The notes: a model not told the origin generated them from the letters alone. Positions 6,855-11,578 are shown, counted from the stretch's first letter. The stretch is 11,578 nucleotides of DNA from a candidate division WWE3 bacterium RIFOXYD1_FULL_39_9 (GCA_001773295.1 MEWG01000013.1:4434-16011), one strand, 5' to 3'. Program-made: numbers and translations.

Positions 6855-7999
6855 AAAATTTGTCTTCCTAATAAAACCTCTCTCACGTCTAACATAGCAG
6901 AATAATTTGGAAATACCGCGACAATTTTTGTATGAGGAGTACTTTCGATTTTTCCAATGATTTTTTTAGCTTCAATACCAATATTACTTTCATTTACAAC
7001 TAGTCCTGCATATTTAAGTCGGATCGCCATATCCAAACAACGGGAGCCTGCAATAAAAATTTCTCTATCTTTACAAGCTTCGAAAAGTTTTTCCCGTGAG
7101 ATATCGTAAATCCAGGAAACATCCCGCCCATCACGTATCTCATCATTTAAAATAAAAAACAGCGTATCCGGGGACAACTCGTTAGCCAAAAGTAATTCTA
7201 AATTGTTATTAAAACTTGTAGGATTTTTCGCAAGAAATAAATGGAATAGTTTTGTACCGTGCTCGACCATCTCCCCGCGACCGTAGGCAGCTTCAAACCC
7301 TGAAAGGTAAACCAAGCTTTGTTCCTTACTTACGCCTAAAAGTGAAGCTACTGTAATAGAAGCGTTAACATTTTTTGCGTTAAAATCGCCTACTAGTTTA
7401 GTAAGATGTAGCGTTGTAACATCGTCGTCGAAATAAAATATCTTACCTCTGTGTGCAGCGCCGATTTGATCAAAGTATTTTTGAGTAGAATCTAAAACTA
7501 ACACTGTTTGGGCATCGAGTGCTTTTACAGAGTCCTCCCATTTCGAGAGTATTGTGTCAATCTCGCCGTATCTATCCAACTGATCCCTAGACAAATTAAG
7601 AAGAACTAAAACAGTCGGAGGGATGTTTCTCAAAAGTTCAGGCAAAGTTAATTCGTCCACCTCAAATACAGCTAAGTCACTTCTTGTCTTACCAAAAAAG
7701 GAAGTATCCAATAACAGGGAAGAGGCAATACCATTTAAAAGATTTGCCCCACTTTTATTATGCAAGACATTACTTCCGGCACGTTTAAAAATATGTGTAA
7801 TTAATTTTGTTGTCGTGGTTTTACCGTTTGTGCCGGAAACAAAAATAATTCCTCTTTGGAATTTAAAATGAGGATCTTTGAACAGAGAAGGGTACAGCTT
7901 CAAGGCAATATGTCCAGGCCATGTATATCCTGCTCCGATTTTTGTAATCTTAATTATCAGGTTAATGAGTTTTGCCAAGAATAAAATTAAATAAAACAT
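6851..7999 (-). CDS. murT: Lipid II isoglutaminyl synthase, Mur ligase-like subunit MurT (short form)
   Basis: MurT is the ATP-using partner of GatD; it activates D-glutamate of lipid II and accepts ammonia to form D-isoglutamine. At 382 aa it is shorter than the ~437 aa of the S. aureus protein. It has a hydrophobic N-terminal helix (~residues 2-20), the Mur-ligase P-loop SGTNGKTTTTK at 55-65, the middle-domain signature NLSRDQLDRYGE (135-146), and the DUF1727 C-terminal domain with NDEIRDGRDVSWIYD (285-299) carrying the conserved catalytic-type Asp. The four-cysteine zinc ribbon known in the staphylococcal middle domain is missing: only two cysteines (309, 321) are present, both C-terminal, and the chain passes straight from KIFYFDDD to LVGDFNAKNVNAS. 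It is the first gene of the operon running left from oriC. No convincing ribosome-binding site precedes its ATG. Confidence 0.93.
   Translation of the reverse strand: MFYLILFLAKLINLIIKITKIGAGYTWPGHIALKLYPSLFKDPHFKFQRGIIFVSGTNGKTTTTKLITHIFKRAGSNVLHNKSGANLLNGIASSLLLDTSFFGKTRSDLAVFEVDELTLPELLRNIPPTVLVLLNLSRDQLDRYGEIDTILSKWEDSVKALDAQTVLVLDSTQKYFDQIGAAHRGKIFYFDDDVTTLHLTKLVGDFNAKNVNASITVASLLGVSKEQSLVYLSGFEAAYGRGEMVEHGTKLFHLFLAKNPTSFNNNLELLLANELSPDTLFFILNDEIRDGRDVSWIYDISREKLFEACKDREIFIAGSRCLDMAIRLKYAGLVVNESNIGIEAKKIIGKIESTPHTKIVAVFPNYSAMLDVREVLLGRQIL
6864..6869 (-). promoter_or_regulatory. Ribosome-binding site of gatD
   Basis: AGGAAG on the minus strand lies 9 nt before the gatD ATG and within the murT coding sequence. 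It is the clearest Shine-Dalgarno in the window, in contrast to the first genes of transcripts, which have none. Confidence 0.55.
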
Positions 8000-8043
8000 T
8001 TTGTTAAGAAGTTATCCAATTTAGTACTGTACACATTAACTGC

Positions 8044-8049
8044 ATTATA
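8044..8049 (-). promoter_or_regulatory. Candidate -10 box for the murT operon inside the DUE
   Basis: A perfect TATAAT on the minus strand would start transcription near 8037, giving a leader of about 37 nt before the murT ATG. The matching -35 position (8072-8067, TACTAC) is poor and the tract is AT-only, so a chance match is quite possible. Confidence 0.25.
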
Positions 8050-8064
8050 TTTTATATATATAAA
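8044..8064. other. AT-rich DNA unwinding element
   Basis: A 21-bp tract made only of A and T (including TATATATATAAA) directly beside the DnaA-trio run. By analogy to B. subtilis this is where the strands first open. Confidence 0.7.
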
Positions 8065-8082
8065 TAGTAGTAGTATTAGTAG
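8065..8082 (+). repeat. DnaA-trio element (six trinucleotides)
   Basis: Six in-frame trinucleotides read TAG TAG TAG TAT TAG TAG. They sit 4 bp (ACTC) from the DnaA box TGTGGATAT and border the AT-only tract on the other side. This is the arrangement known from the bacterial basal unwinding system, where DnaA filaments load from the box onto one strand through 5'-TAG-3' triplets. Confidence 0.8.
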
Positions 8083-8086
8083 ACTC

Positions 8087-8103
8087 TGTGGATATGTGGG
8101 TAG
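8087..8103 (-). promoter_or_regulatory. Tandem DnaA boxes next to the trio
   Basis: TGTGGATAT (8087-8095) is the complement of ATATCCACA, one mismatch from the consensus TTATCCACA. TGTGGGTAG (8095-8103, sharing one base) is a second, weaker box with two mismatches. Both have the orientation expected for loading DnaA toward the trio. Confidence 0.65.
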
Positions 8104-8145
8104 AGCCGGTTGCGCTTGCAGTTGCAGTTAAATCTCCTTCTGCCC

Positions 8146-8157
8146 GTTGTTAACAAC
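8146..8157. repeat. 12-bp perfect palindrome in oriC
   Basis: GTTGTTAACAAC is a perfect palindrome lying in the GC-richer spacer between the two DnaA box groups. It may be a binding site for a dimeric protein; no known regulator is identified. Confidence 0.4.
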
Positions 8158-8241
8158 CTGTACCGTTGCTGCTGCTTTGTTTATACCCTTTCCATGTCTG
8201 TGAAACTGCGCTGCTACCTCAGTTATGTCTGGTTAATAATT

Positions 8242-8250
8242 TGTGGAAAA
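8242..8250 (-). promoter_or_regulatory. DnaA box (one mismatch)
   Basis: TGTGGAAAA is the complement of TTTTCCACA, one base from the consensus TTATCCACA. It belongs to the box cluster near the dnaA stop. Confidence 0.55.
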
Positions 8251-8262
8251 GCCCTTGCCTTC

Positions 8263-8271
8263 TGTGGATAA
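8263..8271 (-). promoter_or_regulatory. DnaA box (perfect)
   Basis: TGTGGATAA is the exact complement of the consensus TTATCCACA. With the next box it forms a 9-bp inverted pair separated by 10 bp. Confidence 0.85.
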
Positions 8272-8281
8272 CCTAGGTCAC

Positions 8282-8290
8282 TTATCCACA
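8282..8290 (+). promoter_or_regulatory. DnaA box (perfect)
   Basis: Exact TTATCCACA, in inverted orientation to the box at 8263-8271. Confidence 0.85.
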
Positions 8291-8323
8291 ACCACTTATT
8301 AACAATTTTCTGAGTTCTCCCCA

Positions 8324-8332
8324 TTATCCCCA
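8324..8332 (+). promoter_or_regulatory. DnaA box (one mismatch)
   Basis: TTATCCCCA differs from consensus at one position and lies 3 bp from the dnaA stop codon. Confidence 0.5.
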
Positions 8333-8335
8333 AAA

Positions 8336-9736
8336 CTATTCACCATATATCAACTGTTTTACGTTATGTAAATCTTGCCTTACTTTTGTTTGAAGTCTTT
8401 GTTCGTTATTAATTTTATCTACTCCGTGCATGATAGTTGTGTGATCCCGGCCTCCAAGAAAATCTCCAATAGACATAAACGGAGTGTCGGTAAGTTCTTT
8501 AATTAAAAACATTGCAACTTGTCTGGGGATAACTAAATCCTTGGTTCTTCTTTTTCCTTTTATGTCGCCTGCTTTTATTGAGTAGTAGTTGCACACAGCA
8601 TTTAAAATTTGATTCATGTTCACAGGTTTTGCAGAAGTTTTTTCTTTGATCGTTTTACCCAGCGCCTGTGCTGCCAATTCCGGAGTAATTTCACGGCCTG
8701 TTGTATTTGAGTAAGTTAGAATCTGAAGATATGCCCCCTCAAGTTCTCGTGTATTGGACGAAACCATTTCAGCTATTACGTCAATTACCGCATTTGGTAC
8801 CGGATCGTCATGCGCATCTCTTCTTGTGCGCAGAATTGCAACACGCATTTCAATGTCAGGAGGCTGTATATCAGTTATTATTCCGCTATTAAATCGCGAA
8901 GTTATTCTTTCTTCAAAATTTGTAAAATCTTTTGGGGGACGGTCCGAGGTTATAACGATTTGTTTTTGCGCGAGATACAATGTATTAAAGGTATGAAAAA
9001 ACTCTTCCTGTGTTGCTTCTTTTCCTGCTATAAACTGAACATCGTCAATCAAAAACACATCGGCTTTTCTAAATTTATTTCTAAAATCATTTGAAGTATA
9101 TTTACCCTTTCCTCTACCGCTTTGAATTGCGTCAATTAACTCATTTGTAAAAGACTCCCCTGTTGTATACACAACTTTAGTTCCGGGTTTTGTTTTTAGA
9201 ATTTTATTTCCGATTGCTTGTAGAAGATGTGTTTTTCCTAAACCTACTCCTGAGTAAATAAATACAGGGTTGTAAATTTCTCCCGGCTTATCTGCAACTG
9301 CTGTAGCAATTGCAAAAGCAAGCTGGTTGCTCTTTCCCATTATGTAACTTTCAAATGTGAATTTTGGTGCGAGGCCCGATTTAGTAATTTTTTCTTTTAG
9401 AAATTCTTCAGGATCTTTTTCTTGTGCAAAGAGAGGCCCGAGTTCTGCCTGTGTTTTTGGAGTGTTTATTGATGGAACTGTCTTTCTGGTAGTTACAACT
9501 ATTTGGGTAGTTGTTCCCGCAATTTTATTTACCGCTTCATGGATTATTTCAAAGTACTTTTTCTCAATATTTTTCTTAATAAATTCGTCTTCGCAGCTAA
9601 TTTTTATCTCGGTTCCGTCGATTTCTTCTGCAGCCGTTCTGGAGATAATTGTGCCGTAAACCATAGGGGTGACTTCAAGCTGTACCTCAGCTAACACCCT
9701 TTTCCAAAAGTCTTTTAGGTCTTTATTGGTATACAT
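8336..9736 (-). CDS. dnaA: Chromosomal replication initiator protein DnaA
   Basis: DnaA binds DnaA boxes in oriC, forms an ATP-dependent filament and opens the duplex. At 466 aa it is the usual length and has all four domains: domain I (1-~85; KDFWKRVLAEVQLEVTPMVYGTI), a short linker (~86-122), the AAA+ domain III starting at FTFESYIMGKSNQLA (127-141), and the DNA-binding domain IV (~372-466). Walker A is GVGLGKTH at 163-170, Walker B VFLIDDVQF at 227-235, sensor region ITSDRPP at 262-268, and the arginine-finger type segment FEERITSRF at 274-282. Domain IV carries RRTKDLVIPRQVAMFLIKEL and the box-recognition signature GGRDHTTIMHG (428-438). The gene is monocistronic between its own control region and oriC. 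No Shine-Dalgarno precedes the ATG. Confidence 0.98.
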   Translation of the reverse strand: MYTNKDLKDFWKRVLAEVQLEVTPMVYGTIISRTAAEEIDGTEIKISCEDEFIKKNIEKKYFEIIHEAVNKIAGTTTQIVVTTRKTVPSINTPKTQAELGPLFAQEKDPEEFLKEKITKSGLAPKFTFESYIMGKSNQLAFAIATAVADKPGEIYNPVFIYSGVGLGKTHLLQAIGNKILKTKPGTKVVYTTGESFTNELIDAIQSGRGKGKYTSNDFRNKFRKADVFLIDDVQFIAGKEATQEEFFHTFNTLYLAQKQIVITSDRPPKDFTNFEERITSRFNSGIITDIQPPDIEMRVAILRTRRDAHDDPVPNAVIDVIAEMVSSNTRELEGAYLQILTYSNTTGREITPELAAQALGKTIKEKTSAKPVNMNQILNAVCNYYSIKAGDIKGKRRTKDLVIPRQVAMFLIKELTDTPFMSIGDFLGGRDHTTIMHGVDKINNEQRLQTKVRQDLHNVKQLIYGE

Positions 9737-9756
9737 AGTTTTAAAGTGAAACGGCA

Positions 9757-9762
9757 GTTATA
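9757..9762 (-). promoter_or_regulatory. Candidate dnaA -10 box
   Basis: TATAAC on the minus strand (5 of 6 to consensus) lies 20 nt before the dnaA ATG, giving a leader of about 13-14 nt. No good -35 is seen at 16-18 bp. Confidence 0.35.
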
Positions 9763-9855
9763 CACTAGGCTCATATCTCGCAGTTTAGGCCAAAAGGCGA
9801 TAACCGCTTGGTATTTACCGGTCTTTGGGGCAGTAATAATTAACTCTACCATGAG

Positions 9856-9864
9856 TTATCCACA
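9856..9864 (+). promoter_or_regulatory. DnaA box (perfect) in the dnaA upstream region
   Basis: An exact TTATCCACA lies 120 bp upstream of the dnaA start and about 40 bp before the -35 of the divergent gene. Such a box upstream of dnaA is commonly linked to autoregulation or to the second half of a bipartite origin. Two short arms TAACTC (9841-9846) and GAGTTA (9853-9858) form an inverted repeat that overlaps it. The rest of the 9737-9957 intergenic region holds only the two promoters. Confidence 0.7.
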
Positions 9865-9905
9865 ATAATAAAGCAGTCTACGTTGTACCGTTTTTGGACT
9901 AAGTA

Positions 9906-9933
9906 TTGACATTTCCTGTAGGATTGGTACAAT
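9906..9933 (+). promoter_or_regulatory. Strong sigma-70-type promoter for the acylphosphatase-like gene
   Basis: A perfect -35 TTGACA (9906-9911), a 16-bp spacer and a -10 TACAAT (9928-9933, 5 of 6) lie upstream. Transcription would start near 9940, giving an ~18-nt leader. This is the best two-box promoter in the window. Confidence 0.75.
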
Positions 9934-9957
9934 TCTTAGATTTTTGGAAATAATAAA

Positions 9958-10221
9958 ATGAAAAGAGAAACACAGAAATTAAAAATGAATATAAGGGGAG
10001 AATTCCGCAAGCTGTGGGCAAATCTGTTCCTAAAGAGAAAGATTACCAACTTGGGAGTTATTGTGGACAAAATAAACGGAGCCAAAAAAAATCAGGTTGA
10101 AATCGTAGTTTCGGGAGAAAAGTCACGACTTTGGGATGTTGTTAAATGGAGCAGAAAACAGGACTTATTTTTTGTCCTTAACGAAGTTGTATTCGAGTTC
10201 GTTGACGTGGAAGCTGAGTAA
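9958..10221 (+). CDS. Acylphosphatase-like small protein, catalytic Asn apparently lost
   Basis: This 87-aa protein has the size and pattern of the acylphosphatase fold. RGEFRKLWANLFLKRK would match the phosphate-binding loop plus first helix (with the conserved Arg), GVIVDKINGAKKNQVEIVVSGEKSRLWDVVKW matches the middle beta strands and second helix (family pattern G-W-V-x-N...G-x-V-x-x-x-V-x-G...W), and VVFEFVDVEAE the last strand. The Asn needed for catalysis in true acylphosphatases (Asn41 of the human enzyme) aligns to Asp in VIVDK, and the loop lacks the usual GVGFR form. It may therefore be an inactive fold member that binds something else. It is divergent from dnaA and starts under a strong promoter. 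A weak GGA lies 9 nt before the ATG. It ends 2 bp from the convergent HAD gene. Coding call firm, family call moderate and made by eye. Confidence 0.75.
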   Translation: MKRETQKLKMNIRGEFRKLWANLFLKRKITNLGVIVDKINGAKKNQVEIVVSGEKSRLWDVVKWSRKQDLFFVLNEVVFEFVDVEAE

Positions 10222-10223
10222 TT

Positions 10224-10958
10224 TTACTTGCTTTGCTTTGACTCTAATTTTTCCTTAATCTGGTCGAACATTTCCTTCGGAGTCATATCCAAATTTCCTG
10301 CGAGTCCCATAAAGTCTTGTAGAAAAAGAAGTGTATCTTTTGGGAACTCAGTTTTAGCAGTTTGATTGTCCCATATCAGTACTAAACTCATGCCTGCTTT
10401 TTCAGCAGCAGCCGCCCCAAATATTGAATCTTCAAAAACTAAAACTTCTTTTGGGGAAAGACCTAGTTGTTTTGCGGCAGTTAAATACATTTCCGGATCG
10501 GGTTTACGTCTCTTAACTTGATTACCGTAAATAATAAAATCAAATACTTTATCAAGGCCAAGTTTTTCAACAATAATTTTGGCCACACTCTCATCGGTGT
10601 TTGTAGCTAGCGCCAACTTGAACCCCTTTTCTTCTTTTAATTCAAACGCCAGTTCCCAAAATCCATCTCTGGCATCTATTCCGTGATCTTCTATTAATCT
10701 TAGAAATTCTTTATGCGTAGCCTCAGTTAGTTCTTCGGCAGGCTGCTGAGTTTTGATTAATTTTTTGGTAACAATTCTTTTCCACTTGTCGTACAGAGAC
10801 TCCCCTGGAAGCTCGTACACGCCCTCGAGAGGCACTGATGGGTCGGCTTTACGTAGAACTGCGTCGAACGCTAGTACCCACAACGGCTCCGAATCTATCA
10901 GGGTTCCATCAAGATCAAAAAACACACCTTTTTTTCCTTCAATTAAGCTTTTAAACAT
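10224..10958 (-). CDS. HAD-superfamily phosphatase/phosphoglucomutase-like hydrolase
   Basis: A 244-aa cytoplasmic haloacid-dehalogenase-type enzyme with a helical C1 cap, closest in pattern to the beta-phosphoglucomutase / phosphoglycolate-phosphatase-like group. Motif I is FFDLDGTLIDSEPLW with nucleophile Asp15 and acid/base Asp17. The cap covers roughly residues 22-95. Motif II is LALATNTDE (Thr119), motif III KRRKPDPEMY with Lys152, and motif IV VLVFEDSIFGAAAAEKAGM with Glu176-Asp177. The catalytic set is complete, so the protein should be active. The substrate (a sugar phosphate or other small phosphate ester) cannot be told. It starts 5 bp after the stop of the 59-aa membrane protein gene, so the two form an operon. 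There is no clear ribosome-binding site. The C-terminal ~25 residues (from DMTPKEM) are a charged helical tail beyond the usual core. Confidence 0.93.
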   Translation of the reverse strand: MFKSLIEGKKGVFFDLDGTLIDSEPLWVLAFDAVLRKADPSVPLEGVYELPGESLYDKWKRIVTKKLIKTQQPAEELTEATHKEFLRLIEDHGIDARDGFWELAFELKEEKGFKLALATNTDESVAKIIVEKLGLDKVFDFIIYGNQVKRRKPDPEMYLTAAKQLGLSPKEVLVFEDSIFGAAAAEKAGMSLVLIWDNQTAKTEFPKDTLLFLQDFMGLAGNLDMTPKEMFDQIKEKLESKQSK

Positions 10959-10963
10959 AGTTT

Positions 10964-11143
10964 CTACTTCGGTAAATTACGTTTCTTAAAGTACCAATAA
11001 TAATTAAATATATAAACTACCGGCCCCAACAGCATGTTAAGCGGAAAATAGTACCACGGATCTATGTCGTTAACTAACACGTAAATTGCGTAGATTGTTC
11101 CTGCCAGAACATAAACTGTCAGAAAAATATACAGGAATATCAT
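10964..11143 (-). CDS. Small two-helix membrane protein, function unknown
   Basis: An open frame of 59 codons from the ATG at 11143 to the TAG at 10966-10964. The protein starts with a hydrophobic helix (residues ~2-24, IFLYIFLTVYVLAGTIYAIY), has a short acidic turn (NDIDPW), a second hydrophobic segment (~31-50) rich in Tyr and Trp, and a basic end (FKKRNLPK). This fits a two-pass protein with the C-terminus inside. It fills the otherwise empty space upstream of the HAD gene with a 5-bp junction, and is divergent from the zinc-ribbon gene. A GATAAC hexamer lies 8 nt before its ATG, so it may be leaderless. No known family is recognised. The membrane pattern and operon fit support it as real. 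Confidence 0.7.
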   Translation of the reverse strand: MIFLYIFLTVYVLAGTIYAIYVLVNDIDPWYYFPLNMLLGPVVYIFNYYWYFKKRNLPK

Positions 11144-11151
11144 GTGTTAAG

Positions 11152-11178
11152 GTTATCAAACGTTACTTTAATTGTCAC
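11152..11178 (-). promoter_or_regulatory. Candidate promoter of the 59-aa membrane protein/HAD operon
   Basis: GTGACA (11178-11173, 5 of 6 to -35 consensus) and GATAAC (11157-11152, 4 of 6 to -10) on the minus strand, with a short 15-bp spacer. The -10 ends 8 nt before the ATG at 11143. Confidence 0.35.
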
Positions 11179-11187
11179 TTGCGCCGG

Positions 11188-11216
11188 TTGTTTTATCTTT
11201 GGAAGTATTTTAGAAT
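11188..11216 (+). promoter_or_regulatory. Promoter of the zinc-ribbon gene (leaderless type)
   Basis: TTGTTT (11188-11193), a 17-bp spacer and TAGAAT (11211-11216, 5 of 6 to -10) lie upstream. The -10 ends 6 nt before the ATG at 11223, so the transcript would start at the start codon. Confidence 0.5.
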
Positions 11217-11222
11217 TTAGAC

Positions 11223-11459
11223 ATGGAAGACACTAAACCACAAGTAAAATTTAAATGTCCGAATTGCGGTGAGATTGCTCAAGATGATGTAATTTTTCTT
11301 TGCAACGTCTGTTCTCAGGAAGATTTAATCTTCAAGGACGGTATATACATGTGCCCTTCATGCTTACAGCCCGGAGATAATTTTGAATGTATGCTCTGCG
11401 GCTCAAAAGAAGTTAAAATGCAGTCTAAGCATGCGTCTCATAGTAGTGATGCAAAATAA
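11223..11459 (+). CDS. Small zinc-ribbon protein with four CxxC motifs
   Basis: This 78-aa cytoplasmic protein carries four CxxC pairs: CPNC at residues 12-15, CNVC at 27-30, CPSC at 44-47 and CMLC at 56-59. Eight cysteines in this spacing would bind two zinc ions as two tandem zinc ribbons. The tail (after ~65) is hydrophilic, with Lys, His and Ser. Such ribbons often bind nucleic acid or serve as protein-protein modules, but there is no recognisable partner domain. It is monocistronic, divergent from the 59-aa gene, and its 3' end overlaps the convergent partial gene by 35 bp. The start is supported by the -10 box 6 nt before the ATG. Confidence 0.8.
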   Translation: MEDTKPQVKFKCPNCGEIAQDDVIFLCNVCSQEDLIFKDGIYMCPSCLQPGDNFECMLCGSKEVKMQSKHASHSSDAK

Positions 11460-11578
11460 CTGCAGCCGAAAGATGGTCTTTCATGGCCCGTTTTCTCATA
11501 GGTGTTCCCATATCTATTGATTCTTCCAGAGCCTCAAGGGAGCTGCCTGTCTCATCAAAAAACTCTAACGGTTTTTTA
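11425..11578 (-). CDS. Partial gene, C-terminal 50 residues only, unrecognised
   Basis: An open minus-strand frame enters from the right edge and stops at the TAG at 11427-11425. The 50 visible residues are hydrophilic and probably helical (SSLEALEESIDMGTPMRKRA, then KDHLSAAVILHHYYETHA), with no zinc or membrane signs. The frame stays open to the edge, fills the space after the zinc-ribbon gene, and overlaps that gene's end by 35 bp tail to tail. The family is not recognisable from this fragment. Confidence 0.55.
   Translation of the reverse strand, partial: KKPLEFFDETGSSLEALEESIDMGTPMRKRAMKDHLSAAVILHHYYETHA

Larger units (their letters stand above)
8000..8335. other. oriC: Chromosomal replication origin (oriC) between dnaA and murT
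   Basis: This 336-bp non-coding stretch directly follows the dnaA stop. It holds two perfect DnaA boxes, several one-mismatch boxes, a run of TAG-type DnaA-trios and an AT-only tract that would be the unwinding element. The order read from dnaA is box cluster (8332-8242), a ~140-bp spacer, box pair (8103-8087), trio (8082-8065), AT tract (8064-8044), then murT. This matches the dnaA-dnaN intergenic origin of Bacillus subtilis, except that murT takes the place of dnaN. No protein-coding frame of note is present. The designation is inference from motif content and position. Confidence 0.9.

Noticed and set aside
4825..7999. A wider new envelope system in the murT-gatD-ligase cluster
   Set aside because: MurT-GatD is a known lipid II amidating pair and the third gene fits a known ligase/polymerase family. 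Operon linkage is notable, but nothing in the sequence supports a new system.
8012..8020. Additional DnaA box TTATCCAAT near murT
   Set aside because: Two mismatches at the most conserved 3' bases of the box; too weak to list as a feature.
8163..8240. 25-codon plus-strand frame in oriC starting at ATGTCTGTG
   Set aside because: Too short, no start signals, and it runs across DnaA boxes in the origin.
8701..9694. Several plus-strand frames of 63-100 codons opposite dnaA
   Set aside because: They overlap a fully conserved dnaA gene and show no family pattern; they are antisense shadows.
1..11578. Recoded TGA (glycine) as in Gracilibacteria or Absconditabacteria
   Set aside because: TGA ends murT and gatD in ATGA overlaps, and none of the conserved genes needs TGA read-through.

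Overview
The window looks like a piece of a compact bacterial chromosome around the replication origin, most likely from a Candidate Phyla Radiation (Patescibacteria) genome, for example a Microgenomates or Katanobacteria-like lineage. This assignment is inference. It rests on the AT-rich sequence with very short or overlapping gene junctions, the divergent prolyl-tRNA synthetase motif 2 (RNEARPKSGLLRGREF), a short MurT, and unrecognised small membrane proteins beside core genes. TGA is used as a stop codon (in the ATGA overlaps that end murT and gatD), so this is not one of the lineages that read TGA as glycine.

Layout, left to right. (1) A partial gene runs off the left edge on the minus strand. 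(2) Plus strand: proS, overlapped at its end by a 73-aa single-pass membrane protein. (3) Minus strand, read right to left from the origin: murT, gatD and an O-antigen ligase/Wzy-type membrane protein joined by ATGA overlaps, then a solute-binding lipoprotein and tsaD, each with its own promoter. (4) About 340 bp of oriC (8000-8335) between murT and dnaA, with DnaA boxes, a DnaA-trio element and an AT-rich unwinding stretch. (5) dnaA on the minus strand. (6) A 221-bp divergent control region with a perfect DnaA box and a strong promoter for a small acylphosphatase-like gene on the plus strand. (7) Minus strand: a 59-aa two-helix membrane protein and a HAD-family phosphatase. (8) Plus strand: a 78-aa zinc-ribbon protein, convergent with a partial minus-strand gene that leaves the right edge.

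How the genes work together. DnaA and oriC form the replication-initiation module, arranged as in Bacillus (boxes just after the dnaA stop, then trio and AT-rich DUE), but murT stands where dnaN usually stands. MurT-GatD would amidate the stem-peptide D-glutamate of lipid II, and the O-antigen ligase-like protein in the same operon points to envelope glycopolymer assembly. ProS and TsaD serve translation. The lipoprotein looks like an ABC-importer binding protein without its permease nearby.

The most notable patterns are the DnaA-trio origin, and at least five genes whose -10 hexamer lies only 6-9 nt before the ATG, implying leaderless mRNAs. I found no mobile element, CRISPR array, tRNA or rRNA, and no clearly new multi-gene system.
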